A stretch of 63,981 nucleotides of DNA from Clostridium sp. LS (GCF_002760435.1 NZ_AUUU01000163.1:1-63981); one strand, 5' to 3'. Shown: positions 53,549 through 62,863, counted from the stretch's first letter. A program made the numbers and translations. Notes: generated by a model not told the origin, from the letters alone.

Positions 53549-54067
53549 CTATTTAGGTAGTTCATCTACATATTTTTTCAAATGTCCAAACTCTACCGGA
53601 ACATAATTCCACCGTTCTACACTAACACAAGCTGATTGTTTTGTAACAGTAGGATACATCTTAGTTCCATGAACATGTCCATACAAATAGAAAAATGGAG
53701 TTGAAGAATTAATATACTGTGGAGGCTGATGCTGCATTACTATAAACTCGTTGTAGATAATTGGATATTTATATACTTCCTCAAACCCGCATTCCATCCA
53801 CTCCTTTATGGTTAGATAACTATCATGATTGCCCATAATGAGTATCTTTTTGCCATTCAACTGCTTAATAATGTCCTGCATTTTCAATAATGGATACGAA
53901 CCAACATCTCCAAGATGAAATACTACATCATCTTCACGCACCACACTATTCCATAATTCGATCATCTGCTTATCCATATCTTCAACGCTTGAAAATGGAC
54001 GTTTTTCATATGCTATAATATTTTCATCTCCAAAATGTGTATCTGCTATTATAAAAACTTTTGACAT
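53549..54067 (-). CDS. Calcineurin-like metallophosphoesterase
   Basis: About 172 residues. The metal motifs are complete: ADTHFGD, FHLGDVG, MGNHDSY and LYGHVHGTK. Small phosphoesterases of this type can act on nucleotides or phosphoproteins. The substrate is unknown. It lies downstream of the toxin-immunity pair, separated by a small hypothetical gene. ATG at 54067 follows GAAGAGG; a 15-residue longer frame lacks a ribosome site. Confidence 0.85.
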   Translation of the reverse strand: MSKVFIIADTHFGDENIIAYEKRPFSSVEDMDKQMIELWNSVVREDDVVFHLGDVGSYPLLKMQDIIKQLNGKKILIMGNHDSYLTIKEWMECGFEEVYKYPIIYNEFIVMQHQPPQYINSSTPFFYLYGHVHGTKMYPTVTKQSACVSVERWNYVPVEFGHLKKYVDELPK

Positions 54068-54126
54068 ATTCTGTACCTCTTCAAAAATAATTTTACATAT
54101 TCCACCATACATATGCTCATAATCTA

Positions 54127-54471
54127 TTAAAATTTATAATTTTCAGTTATTTTTTTCGCTTGAATATATTTATCTGTCATTACAATATTTCCATTTCTTT
54201 TACATGTCTCAATTTCTATATCCAATGCCTCAATCATTTCATCTCTACTTATTATTTTATAATCTCTTTCAAGTTCATCATCATCTGGATAGCATTCAGG
54301 AAACGTCCAATCAAGATAATATTCATTTTCTTTTGTTATTCCATAAATAATTACTTCTATTGGGCCTACACAACGTTTATTTATAATTACTCTGTTTCCA
54401 TTTTCATCTGGATCGAAACTAGGATCTCTATATAAAAATTCTGCCATTTCAGGCCTCATTTTATCACACAT
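54127..54471 (-). CDS. Hypothetical acidic protein
   Basis: Up to 114 residues, rich in Asp/Glu, soluble, no recognised family (internal DWTFPECYPDDDELERDYKI). The start is uncertain: three in-frame ATGs lie within 24 bp and none is ideally spaced from GAAGAG. It precedes the phosphoesterase gene by 59 bp. Its position after a toxin-immunity pair would suit an orphan immunity gene, but there is no direct evidence. Confidence 0.6.
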   Translation of the reverse strand: MCDKMRPEMAEFLYRDPSFDPDENGNRVIINKRCVGPIEVIIYGITKENEYYLDWTFPECYPDDDELERDYKIISRDEMIEALDIEIETCKRNGNIVMTDKYIQAKKITENYKF

Positions 54472-54660
54472 CTCTTCATTACTATCAATTTAAATCCGAG
54501 TAAACTTAAACATTTTCCTTATTAATTATTAAGTTATTATTCATTATTAGATCCATTTTACAGCCCCTTAAAATTTCTTAAGATCTCAATATCAGATTGT
54601 CAAATACTTCATCCTTAATAAATCTAACTAATAGAATTTTCATTGTGCTACAATTAAAAA

Positions 54661-54999
54661 TTATTCATACCATTCATCTCTTAAATAAATATCTTTTGAA
54701 ACCATTGATTCCACATCATTTTCAGCACAAAAATTAATAATCTCTCCAATTAATAATTTTACATCTGCATTTTTAACTTCAAATCCTTTATGCTTATTCC
54801 AAATACTATTTACTTTTATAGGTATTCGATACTCTTCCATCCTATTCAAAAAATCTCTCATAACCATTGAAAATGCTGGGTTTTTAAAGCGATAATTTAA
54901 CCATATTACAGAATTTTCATCATCAATAGCTTGAACCCTAAACATAAACTCATTATATTTATACCATATTTTATTATGCTTTCTTTTTTCCTCATACAT
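54661..54999 (-). CDS. Probable immunity protein for the VgrG-linked toxin
   Basis: 112-residue soluble protein without recognised family. It starts 2 bp after the stop of the VgrG-toxin gene (TAA-TT-ATG), and its ribosome site GGAGGT is made of the last Gly-Gly codons of the toxin, so translation is coupled. Small size, position and coupling are the classical signs of an immunity gene. Neutralisation of the toxin is inferred. Confidence 0.65.
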   Translation of the reverse strand: MYEEKRKHNKIWYKYNEFMFRVQAIDDENSVIWLNYRFKNPAFSMVMRDFLNRMEEYRIPIKVNSIWNKHKGFEVKNADVKLLIGEIINFCAENDVESMVSKDIYLRDEWYE

Positions 55000-55001
55000 A
55001 A

Positions 55002-57830
55002 TTAATTACCTCCATATATATCATATAACCCCGTTACTACATCCATTGCAGGATTACTTCTGACACTTGAATAAATAACATCTTCCCACGAACCATATTT
55101 TTTATATAATTGGTCTGCTGTTGGTCCTTCAGCTCTTTGATATTCCTCCAAATTTCTTTGTTTCATTGCTTCTAATCCATCATAATTATTAGATTTAATG
55201 TAATTATTAATTCTATCTTGATTTCTTTGTTCAACTTTCATTCTGGCTATATCCTCCATTGAATATCCATCATTTTGTAATTTAGTTATTTCATCTTTCA
55301 ACATTTCTTTCTTTTGCTCAAGATGCTCATGATATCTTATTCTTTCACTCTGTGCATATGCAACCTCATCTGGATTTGTCCAATCTACTCCAAAAGAATT
55401 TAATTTTGATTCCGGCTTTAGTGAATAGCCATACACTGCATCTGGATTTTCAATAACATCTTTTGCAACTTTTGGATTTTCTAATGGATTACTCTTATAT
55501 ATTGAATTAGGATTACTTATCCCTTCATTCAATAATAAAGGATTATTCCCATTAATTAAAGCCTGATTATTAGCCACATTAGAATTGAAATTCATCGTTG
55601 GTGGATAACCACTATTTTGCACCGCAGGTAAATTACCTGTTGTAGGTACAAGATCACTACTTTCGTTTTCTAAAAGATTACTTGATCTTGAAGCTCCCAT
55701 AACTCCAAATCCACCATTTTTGCTTTGAAATAGAAATCCTTTGCCTCCATTATTTATAACATTATTAAACGCTGATTCTCCTTCTTCTCCTGCCACATCT
55801 TTCCCTACTGCAAGTCCATAAGTATTATTTTGTCCTCTAAAGACACCTATAAAATTGCCATTACTAAAATTAGTAGAAATTTTGTTACCTAAATATGCAT
55901 CAGCACATCCTGCTGCTGGTAATAACTCTGTGCCAGCGGTGGCCGCTGTCATATTTAACATAACCCCTGTTTCCCATAGTCCTATTACTTGATCTTGGTA
56001 CTCCTGATACTTTTCTTCATCTCCTCCAAATTCTCCATCTCTTATTCTATTATAGCCCTTTTCATCTACCCCATTTTCTCCGTTGTTTATTTCATCGATT
56101 CCTTCATCCATGGTTGCATCTGCAATTTCACCTTCTTTTTCAGCAGCTGTTAATCCCATCTCAGTTCCAACAGCTGCAGTTGCCACTACCCCTACTCCTA
56201 ATGCTGTTGAAACTAGACCACCTTCAAGCAATGCAGCTCCTACTGCCAATGCTGCTCCTCCAGTTACCACTACGGCAGCTACCATAGCGACTGCTCCTAA
56301 CCCTAATAAAAGTCCCTTACCAAAAGTTTTCCATCCACTTTCTACTCTTGATTCATTTTTGCTTTTTGCAGCTACTTGTTTTGTTTGCACTTTTGGCTTT
56401 GGTTTAGTAGGTTTTGGTTCTGATTCTATAGGATATTGTCTTTTTTCAGAACCTTCGAAATATGCATCATTTACTTTAAAGCTGACATCTGTTGCATCTA
56501 TTGTTATCCCTTTTGGAATTCCTGTATTTTTCTCTTTTGGATTTGGATAATGATTAAAGCTTACTCCTTGTTTTCCTGTGATTTCTATATTCTTTGCTTT
56601 AATAGATAAGTCTCCTGCACTCATTATTGTTATTTTTAAATCACTTTTAATATCAATTCCTGATGAGTCAGTAAATTTTATGCTATTATTAAGTGTACCA
56701 CTTTTTCCACTAATTTCAATTGTTTGTGGTGTATATTCGATCTTTTTGCCATCTCTATTTGACCAAAATTTTGTATCTGGATCAAGTCCCGTTCCACTAT
56801 ATGTAGCAAAACTTACGCTTGATTCTTCCTCTTCATTACTTTCAAAATATACTTTTACCTTATCCCCTGCATATGGCATGGAGTATAACGCATTATTACT
56901 TCCAACTATAAAATCATACCAATTTGTTACATCTTCATTATCTATATTTAATTGTACTCTAACTTGAGTTCCCTTAGGCTCTATAATTGTTCCTTCAATA
57001 GCAGTTCCTCGTATATTTTCATTATATATCTTTGGTACTTCAATTAAATGACTTTCTAAAATCGTATATGTATTCGAAAGTTTTGAATCAATTAATTTTG
57101 ATTCACTTTTAATAACTGTAAAACTTTGATTATCTAATACAATTTCACATCCTAATTCTATAACTTGTCCACTAATTAATTTATATTCATATTTTTCTCC
57201 AGCAATATTATCGAAATATCTTACTAATTTATAATCTTCTTTATCTATTTCTATTGAATTTCTTTGACTTATTCCAAAATAAAATCTAGGTAAGTTAAAT
57301 AAGTCTTCTGGAATAACAACCATTCCTAAATGTGATGCTATGCGTTTTAGAAATTCAAAATCTGTTTCATCATACTGTACAATAAGTTTGTCAACCTTTT
57401 GAACTGCTTTGTCATCTGCAACGAAAGCACATCTTTCATAATCATTTTTCATTACATTCAAAATATCTTCATAAGTTATTGTATCTTTTAGGAATGAACG
57501 TTTCTTTAATTTCTGATCCAAAATCCAAGTAGAAGACTTAGCCTTAATTACTGCATAATATGACCTTTTGTATTCCTTTATTTCTACATCTACAATTATT
57601 CCTCCAAAAAGTGTCTCCCGTGCTCCTGTACCATATTTTAAGTTTATTTCAGCTCCATAATTTATATTATCTAAATACGTATCTTTTTCCTTTTCATCTA
57701 TAATCCCAATTACAGTGAGTTCAGTATGCTTATTTATTTCTCTTTTGATTTCAACATCTATAATATGCTGCAAGGAAATGTCTCCTTGAATACTTAACTG
57801 ATTATGATTAAGATAATCGTATTCTTCCAT
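55002..57830 (-). CDS. VgrG-like spike with C-terminal polymorphic toxin
   Basis: 942 residues. Residues 1-260 form a gp27-like phage tail hub domain; about 275-345 a gp5-type OB region (GTIIEPKGTQVRVQL, then MPYAGDKVKVYF); about 365-455 a repetitive beta-spike. A Pro/Lys-rich linker (468-485) leads to a glycine-alanine hydrophobic segment (503-560), as in pre-toxin domains that carry toxins across membranes. After an Asn-rich linker, the last about 150 residues (from NPDAVYGYSLKP) are a distinct C-terminal domain with WTNPDEVAYAQSERIRYHEH and GPTADQLYKKYGSWEDVI. Its activity is unknown. Confidence 0.82.
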   Translation of the reverse strand: MEEYDYLNHNQLSIQGDISLQHIIDVEIKREINKHTELTVIGIIDEKEKDTYLDNINYGAEINLKYGTGARETLFGGIIVDVEIKEYKRSYYAVIKAKSSTWILDQKLKKRSFLKDTITYEDILNVMKNDYERCAFVADDKAVQKVDKLIVQYDETDFEFLKRIASHLGMVVIPEDLFNLPRFYFGISQRNSIEIDKEDYKLVRYFDNIAGEKYEYKLISGQVIELGCEIVLDNQSFTVIKSESKLIDSKLSNTYTILESHLIEVPKIYNENIRGTAIEGTIIEPKGTQVRVQLNIDNEDVTNWYDFIVGSNNALYSMPYAGDKVKVYFESNEEEESSVSFATYSGTGLDPDTKFWSNRDGKKIEYTPQTIEISGKSGTLNNSIKFTDSSGIDIKSDLKITIMSAGDLSIKAKNIEITGKQGVSFNHYPNPKEKNTGIPKGITIDATDVSFKVNDAYFEGSEKRQYPIESEPKPTKPKPKVQTKQVAAKSKNESRVESGWKTFGKGLLLGLGAVAMVAAVVVTGGAALAVGAALLEGGLVSTALGVGVVATAAVGTEMGLTAAEKEGEIADATMDEGIDEINNGENGVDEKGYNRIRDGEFGGDEEKYQEYQDQVIGLWETGVMLNMTAATAGTELLPAAGCADAYLGNKISTNFSNGNFIGVFRGQNNTYGLAVGKDVAGEEGESAFNNVINNGGKGFLFQSKNGGFGVMGASRSSNLLENESSDLVPTTGNLPAVQNSGYPPTMNFNSNVANNQALINGNNPLLLNEGISNPNSIYKSNPLENPKVAKDVIENPDAVYGYSLKPESKLNSFGVDWTNPDEVAYAQSERIRYHEHLEQKKEMLKDEITKLQNDGYSMEDIARMKVEQRNQDRINNYIKSNNYDGLEAMKQRNLEEYQRAEGPTADQLYKKYGSWEDVIYSSVRSNPAMDVVTGLYDIYGGN

Positions 57831-57879
57831 TTATATCTATTCTCCTCTCCATAATTCACACCATATATTCCAATATCTT

Positions 57880-58212
57880 CTACCCTGGTGTTTGATCATG
57901 ATGCACAATTGATATTTCTCCGCCACAACTACAATTAGTTGTACAATTGTCTCTTAATGCAGGTACATTTTCAATAAAATCATTCTCTTGGCCTCCGTCC
58001 CAAGGACCTGTTATCTTTGGACTACATGGTTCACCTGTTTTTTTACATATACCAAAATGAGTTATATTTTGTCCTTCCTTGTAATCATTTATGTTAAGTA
58101 CAGGTTTTTCTGCTGCATATACTCCATGAGAAACTGGAATCATAATTCTGCTATCCATACTTCCTAAACTACATCGAATTTTTGCTCCCCTAACCACATA
58201 TATTTTAGCCAT
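57880..58212 (-). CDS. PAAR-like tip protein (DUF4280)
   Basis: 110 residues matching DUF4280: YVVRGAKIRCSLGS, SHGVYAAEKPVLNINDYK, and Cys pairs CKKTGEPCSP and CTTNCSCGGEI. DUF4280 proteins are PAAR-like and predicted to cap the VgrG spike, where bound metal sharpens the tip. The gene lies between VgrG-associated genes and 49 bp upstream of the VgrG-toxin, consistent with tip/effector assembly. Confidence 0.88.
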   Translation of the reverse strand: MAKIYVVRGAKIRCSLGSMDSRIMIPVSHGVYAAEKPVLNINDYKEGQNITHFGICKKTGEPCSPKITGPWDGGQENDFIENVPALRDNCTTNCSCGGEISIVHHDQTPG

Positions 58213-58226
58213 AAAAAATTCACCTC

Positions 58227-58733
58227 TTACTCTTCTTCAATTAATTCATAATCTAATCCAACAATTTTTCTTCTAAGCAAGCTCTCACATACTGCCAAGT
58301 TAAAAATCACACTTTTTTCTGCATAAATGGATTTGCTATCCTTAACCATGCATACTAAGAGCATGCATTCATGTTTTATTTTCTCTTTATCTAACACCAA
58401 TTTTTTAATTGAAGAATCTGCTTGAACTATTGATTTATCGCTTACACATTCTAAGATTTCTAAATTTAGTGTCCAATATATTTCTTGTGTTTGCGCTTCT
58501 GAATCTATCCAAACAACACGATTATTTATAATATTCTTCTTATATTTTTCAAATATGGTTTTCAATTTATTAGATATTAATATACAATTTCTACTTATTA
58601 TTACATCTGTAAAGCTCTCTTTTTTACTATCATAATTTAATATTGTAGTTTCGTTATTTTTACTTATCTCATTTATATACTTATTAATCTGTTGTTTATG
58701 CAAATCAGAATTATGTGTTATTTTAAAAAACAT
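58227..58733 (-). CDS. Hypothetical protein of the spike operon
   Basis: 168 residues, soluble, no recognised family. It has alternating hydrophobic strands and a WIDSEAQTQEIYWTLNLEIL segment. It sits between the pentapeptide protein (14 bp) and the PAAR-like gene (14 bp), so it is part of the same transcript. An adaptor, or a distant relative of Imm11-type (DUF1629) proteins, is possible; the similarity is too faint to assert. Confidence 0.65.
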   Translation of the reverse strand: MFFKITHNSDLHKQQINKYINEISKNNETTILNYDSKKESFTDVIISRNCILISNKLKTIFEKYKKNIINNRVVWIDSEAQTQEIYWTLNLEILECVSDKSIVQADSSIKKLVLDKEKIKHECMLLVCMVKDSKSIYAEKSVIFNLAVCESLLRRKIVGLDYELIEEE

Positions 58734-58747
58734 ATTTATCTTCTCCT

Positions 58748-59908
58748 CTAAATAATCCTGATAGAATTAAGCTGACTTTCACTTAATTCTAAATTAGATA
58801 ATTGTTCTTTATTAAAATACGTATCTTTTAAATCTGCTCCTGTAAAATTTACGTTTATTAATATACTATTTCTAAAATCTGATTCTTTTAATTCGCATTC
58901 TGAAAAATCCATGTTTTCTAGTAAAGCATAATTAAAATTACTTCCATTAATTATAGAAGCCCTAAATGTAGAATCCTTAATTTGAGCATTTTTGAATTGT
59001 AAGCCTATGCAACCTGTCAATATTGATTTGCTTCCATCGTAACTATTAGTTGAATACACTTTATTAAAATTAACATTTTCAAAGCTTGAACCATCAAAAA
59101 ATGAATCATGGAGAATGCTTCCTTCAAAATTTATATTATTCATAATGCAGTTTTTAAAACTTGCTTGAGATAAAGCACATCTTTTCAATTCAACATTTTC
59201 AAACATACTTTCATCAAAGTTACTTCCAATAAGGTCATGATATAAATATTTTTTATTTTTAAATCTTAATCTTTTAAAATATCTACTTCTTAAAGTTTTC
59301 ATTTTATCCATATGAATAATAGAGCTATTTAAATCTTCATAAGTATTGTTTTCAGCATGCACAATCAAACCTTTATCTCTGTATTCTCCAGCTACAATGT
59401 AAAAGTTATTTTCCTTACTTATTTCCTCAAACTTATTATTCCTTACAATGTCATTAATTGAATATCTGACTAACTCAATAACATAATAGGTTGATAATTC
59501 AAGTTGATTTAAAATAATTTCTTCTATATCATCGCTAAAATTATATTTAAAATATTTTTTTGTATCATTATTTAAAGAACCTTCTAGGGTATAAAATTTA
59601 TCAAATATATTATCTAGCTTAAAACTATATACAATAGGACTATTATCAAATAACCATTTCTCATCAAATGCTTCTATAATACAGTTTATTCCCTTAGTTT
59701 TAAAACCTACTTTGAGCAATGAAATATTAATTGCTTGAATCTTTTTCTTATTTCCTAAATTTTGCTCTTTTATAACTTTCTCAAGAAAAATATCAAAAGC
59801 TTGTACAATTTGATTGCATAAAATATCCTTATTTATGAATATATCCTTTTGCATTTTTTCCTTGCACTCTTCAACTTTATATAAATATTTAGATATTATT
59901 TCCTCCAT
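58748..59908 (-). CDS. Pentapeptide-repeat protein of the spike operon
   Basis: 386 residues. The N-terminal about 210 residues have no recognised domain. The C-terminal half (about 230-375) has tandem pentapeptide repeats of A(D/N)LxF type (INFEGSILHDSFFDGSSFEN, MDFSECELKESDFRNSILIN), predicted to form a right-handed quadrilateral beta-helix. Its place in the spike operon, 3 bp after the VgrG-like gene, suggests a structural adaptor or effector carrier. Confidence 0.85.
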   Translation of the reverse strand: MEEIISKYLYKVEECKEKMQKDIFINKDILCNQIVQAFDIFLEKVIKEQNLGNKKKIQAINISLLKVGFKTKGINCIIEAFDEKWLFDNSPIVYSFKLDNIFDKFYTLEGSLNNDTKKYFKYNFSDDIEEIILNQLELSTYYVIELVRYSINDIVRNNKFEEISKENNFYIVAGEYRDKGLIVHAENNTYEDLNSSIIHMDKMKTLRSRYFKRLRFKNKKYLYHDLIGSNFDESMFENVELKRCALSQASFKNCIMNNINFEGSILHDSFFDGSSFENVNFNKVYSTNSYDGSKSILTGCIGLQFKNAQIKDSTFRASIINGSNFNYALLENMDFSECELKESDFRNSILINVNFTGADLKDTYFNKEQLSNLELSESQLNSIRII

Positions 59909-59911
59909 GGT

Positions 59912-61345
59912 TTACCCCTCATTTACCGAAACTTGTTTACCAGTGACAGTAACATTTTCATTTATGAGAATATTACCTCCACCTTCTCCACCACCTGTTA
60001 TATGAATAGTATCTGCTGACATTTCTAATGTAGTTCCTGATGAAATAGAAATATCTTGCCCTGCATTTATGCTGATTGATGAATTGGAATAAATTGAAAT
60101 ACCTTCACCATCATCTAATTTTATATATAAGTTTTCTTTATTAGATGTAATATAGATACCTCCAGGCGCAAGTGTTATTTGTTTGTCATGTACTGTACTC
60201 ATATAACGCACATTGGGATCTGGTTCAGTTGGTTCTATTGGAACAGATTGTGTAACAATAGCATTTTCTTCTTTATTATCACCAAAATATAACCTTGCTC
60301 TATCACCAATTTCAGGCATGAAATACCACCCTACATTATTAGGAGATGAGGATATACTTGAAAAAGGAAATCTATATGCTTCCTCTAAACTTTGAGTTTT
60401 ATCTATATCAAGATGGATCCATACATCATGAGCTTCTACTTTTATAATTGAACCTTCAATTGAACTTCCTACAAGTTTTTCATTATATAAATTAGAAGTA
60501 CTAACTCCATTTTTTGTTTTTAATAGATATTCAAAACATATTTCAGAATTTTTTAGTGATATGTTAACTTCCGCAACAAAGAATCTCATACCTCTGAAGA
60601 CTATTTGCTTTCCAAGTTGTAATATGCATTCACCTTTAACCTTATAAAATTTATAATCATATTCTGTAACATCATTCTTATAGTTTTCCTGCATTGTTTT
60701 GTAATCTTCAAAATTCTTTTCTATCTTCCACTCATAAATATCTTCAGTTATATCTATCATTTCGCTTCTTTCATCTGGTCCCACCTGTATTCTTATTCCT
60801 TCCAAATTAATAGCATTATACAAACCACAATTAAATGCTGATGACATTCTCTTTAAAAATTGCCAATCAGTTTCTTGGTACTCTATATATGGCTTATTAG
60901 TAATGCTTGCTTCCATGATTTCATCTTCTATTTTTATTATTCTTCCTTCATATTCTTCTGTAAATTTATCTATTAAATCTTGATATAGAATATTCTTATT
61001 TTGAAAAGAACGACTCTTGTAAACTATATCTAATAGATAACTATAAGAAATGCCTTTCAAATATATGTAACCAACTTTGTTTTTACAGTTAATATTCAAT
61101 TCATATACTAAACCATGAAATATAGCAGCTTCCTTTTTATGATCTGTTAATATTAATTTAACTGGTTCTAATGAAGATATATTTCCATATGAATCTATTT
61201 GCTCTTCTGGAATAACCCCCTCTATAATAAGCGTTCCATGTTCATTGATTGAATTTACAACTTTTAACTTTTCTAATACTACTAATTGAATCTCTTGATC
61301 ACTTACATACAATTTTGCTTTAATAGCATCTCCCTCAAAAAACAT
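59912..61345 (-). CDS. VgrG-like spike protein without effector domain
   Basis: 477 residues with the same order as the first half of the VgrG-toxin: gp27-like hub (about 1-260), gp5/OB region (about 290-370, ending MPEIGDRARLYFGDNKEENA), and a C-terminal beta-repeat tail (ISINAGQDISISSGTTLEMS) ending in a Gly-rich segment. Its start overlaps the stop of the chaperone gene (TAATG). It probably trimerises to form the spike. Whether it pairs with or competes with the toxin-bearing VgrG is open. Confidence 0.85.
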   Translation of the reverse strand: MFFEGDAIKAKLYVSDQEIQLVVLEKLKVVNSINEHGTLIIEGVIPEEQIDSYGNISSLEPVKLILTDHKKEAAIFHGLVYELNINCKNKVGYIYLKGISYSYLLDIVYKSRSFQNKNILYQDLIDKFTEEYEGRIIKIEDEIMEASITNKPYIEYQETDWQFLKRMSSAFNCGLYNAINLEGIRIQVGPDERSEMIDITEDIYEWKIEKNFEDYKTMQENYKNDVTEYDYKFYKVKGECILQLGKQIVFRGMRFFVAEVNISLKNSEICFEYLLKTKNGVSTSNLYNEKLVGSSIEGSIIKVEAHDVWIHLDIDKTQSLEEAYRFPFSSISSSPNNVGWYFMPEIGDRARLYFGDNKEENAIVTQSVPIEPTEPDPNVRYMSTVHDKQITLAPGGIYITSNKENLYIKLDDGEGISIYSNSSISINAGQDISISSGTTLEMSADTIHITGGGEGGGNILINENVTVTGKQVSVNEG

Positions 61346-61947
61346 TATTCTCCCTCTCTTTCATTGTTCACAATCTCCAGACACTCCATAATTCCTTTTC
61401 CAACAGAATCCCAATCATTTATTCTATCTCCCATACAATTAAAGTTAATTATTATAGTGCTGCAGTTAACTTCCAAATAAAATATAAAATTATAGCTTTT
61501 TATATCATCTACAGGATTAAGAAATGATACATAAGTTATCTTATAGTTATCTTTTATCTTTATCCCTTCCTCCACCCACTTTATTGGTACTCCAAAATTC
61601 TTTATCATTTTTTCTGCTAATCCATCTTTATATTCTTTTAAGGTTATTTCTTTTGGGCTGCTCTTTGCGCAGGTTAGTATTATATTTAAATCCTTGCTCT
61701 CAGAACTAAAAACCTTATTAAATGAATCTATTCCATTAGGCTTTAATTCATCTGGAATAGCTAATCTCAAACTATTAAAAAATTCTTCATAATGAAACTC
61801 AGCTTCATTTTCCCCAATTTTGGCACTTCCTGCTCTTATATATTCATGTAATTTTTCATCATACTTTTTCTTTTCTTTTAAAAATTCTAATAACTCATAT
61901 TCTTTTTTCTTTTCAAGAAAAACCTCATCTAAATGTTTTTCCACCAT
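61345..61947 (-). CDS. Eag/DcrB-like effector chaperone (DUF1795)
   Basis: 200 residues. An N-terminal helical, charged stretch is followed by a domain (about 60-195) with the DcrB/DUF1795 pattern (EFFNSLRLAIPDEL, then alternating strands ending ECLEIV). DUF1795 proteins act as Eag chaperones that protect hydrophobic segments of type VI effectors, which fits the hydrophobic segment in the VgrG-toxin. The start at 61947 follows AGGGGTGA. It is the first gene of the spike operon. Confidence 0.72.
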   Translation of the reverse strand: MVEKHLDEVFLEKKKEYELLEFLKEKKKYDEKLHEYIRAGSAKIGENEAEFHYEEFFNSLRLAIPDELKPNGIDSFNKVFSSESKDLNIILTCAKSSPKEITLKEYKDGLAEKMIKNFGVPIKWVEEGIKIKDNYKITYVSFLNPVDDIKSYNFIFYLEVNCSTIIINFNCMGDRINDWDSVGKGIMECLEIVNNEREGE

Positions 61948-62126
61948 AATTAACTCACCCCTCAATAATTTAATGACTAGCTTAATTTGACTTTTTACTT
62001 ACTTTGCCTTACTTTAATTCTTTTTTATTCAACTTATACCTTTTATTGTAAACCAATTGTCAGTTATTGTCTATTCTGTTTAATTATAATTTTGCATCTG
62101 TTAACAAAAATTTTTCAAAAATAAAA

Positions 62127-62158
62127 AATGTAACACCATTAATTTATGCTGCTACATT
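62127..62158 (-). terminator. Terminator after the 165-aa hypothetical gene
   Basis: Hairpin AATGTAACACCAT / ATGCTGCTACATT (two mismatches), followed on the minus strand by a run of T and A. It lies about 65 bp past the stop and separates this gene from the spike operon. Confidence 0.65.
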
Positions 62159-62223
62159 CTAAATCACCTAAATATTCTCTTTATTGATTATGTCGTTAAT
62201 CTTTATCTTCTCTAATTTTTCAA

Positions 62224-62721
62224 TTAATTTGAAGTTTCAATACTAAAAATTTCATTTGAATTATACCTTGGTTTTTGATTATATTCTAATAACCATCCTT
62301 TTGGATTTATCACTATAGTTTTTTCTCCGGGTATTATTAAATTTGCATCGCCTTTTCTTTTGATATATTGCTTAGGCTTAAGAGCTTTCAATTTTTGTCT
62401 TTGTATTTCATTTATTTCGTTATCAATATTCACAATAAGTATTTCTTCTCCAGACATGATTTCCACATCTTTAGGTAAATTAAATTCATTTACTCCATCG
62501 GAATTAAAATATAAGGTTTTATCATCCAATTCAATTAATAATGCTCCACTAAGTGTTTTTACAATTCTACTGCAGCTATTAGAATATAATTTTATAATAC
62601 TATCAAACTTATCTATTTCTTTATTTTCCTCTTTAATAATTATTTCCTTTGGTTTTACAACCTCTATTGTAGGCAAATCAAATATGCTAATTTGTCCTTC
62701 AATATAATCTTGGCTTTTCAT
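62224..62721 (-). CDS. Hypothetical protein with mobile-element-type N-terminus
   Basis: 165 residues, soluble. The N-terminal YIEGQISIFDLPTIE resembles the GQ(I/L)SIFD leader of many clostridial phage and ICE proteins. The remainder is beta-rich with no recognised fold. It is transcribed separately from the spike operon. Confidence 0.7.
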   Translation of the reverse strand: MKSQDYIEGQISIFDLPTIEVVKPKEIIIKEENKEIDKFDSIIKLYSNSCSRIVKTLSGALLIELDDKTLYFNSDGVNEFNLPKDVEIMSGEEILIVNIDNEINEIQRQKLKALKPKQYIKRKGDANLIIPGEKTIVINPKGWLLEYNQKPRYNSNEIFSIETSN

Positions 62722-62863
62722 GATTATCCTTTCAATACAATACTTTTAATCTATTTTAGTTCTTTTGTTGATTAAAAAAACAAATAATTTTCATCTATTT
62801 ATGTAATAGCAAATATTTGCACATATATCCTTTATGAAAACAAAATGAAGGAGGTAAAAAACT

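Noticed and set aside
55002..61345. Ordinary complete prophage
   Set aside because: Only spike-type and effector-type proteins are present. There are no capsid, terminase, portal, sheath, tube, lysis or replication genes in the island.
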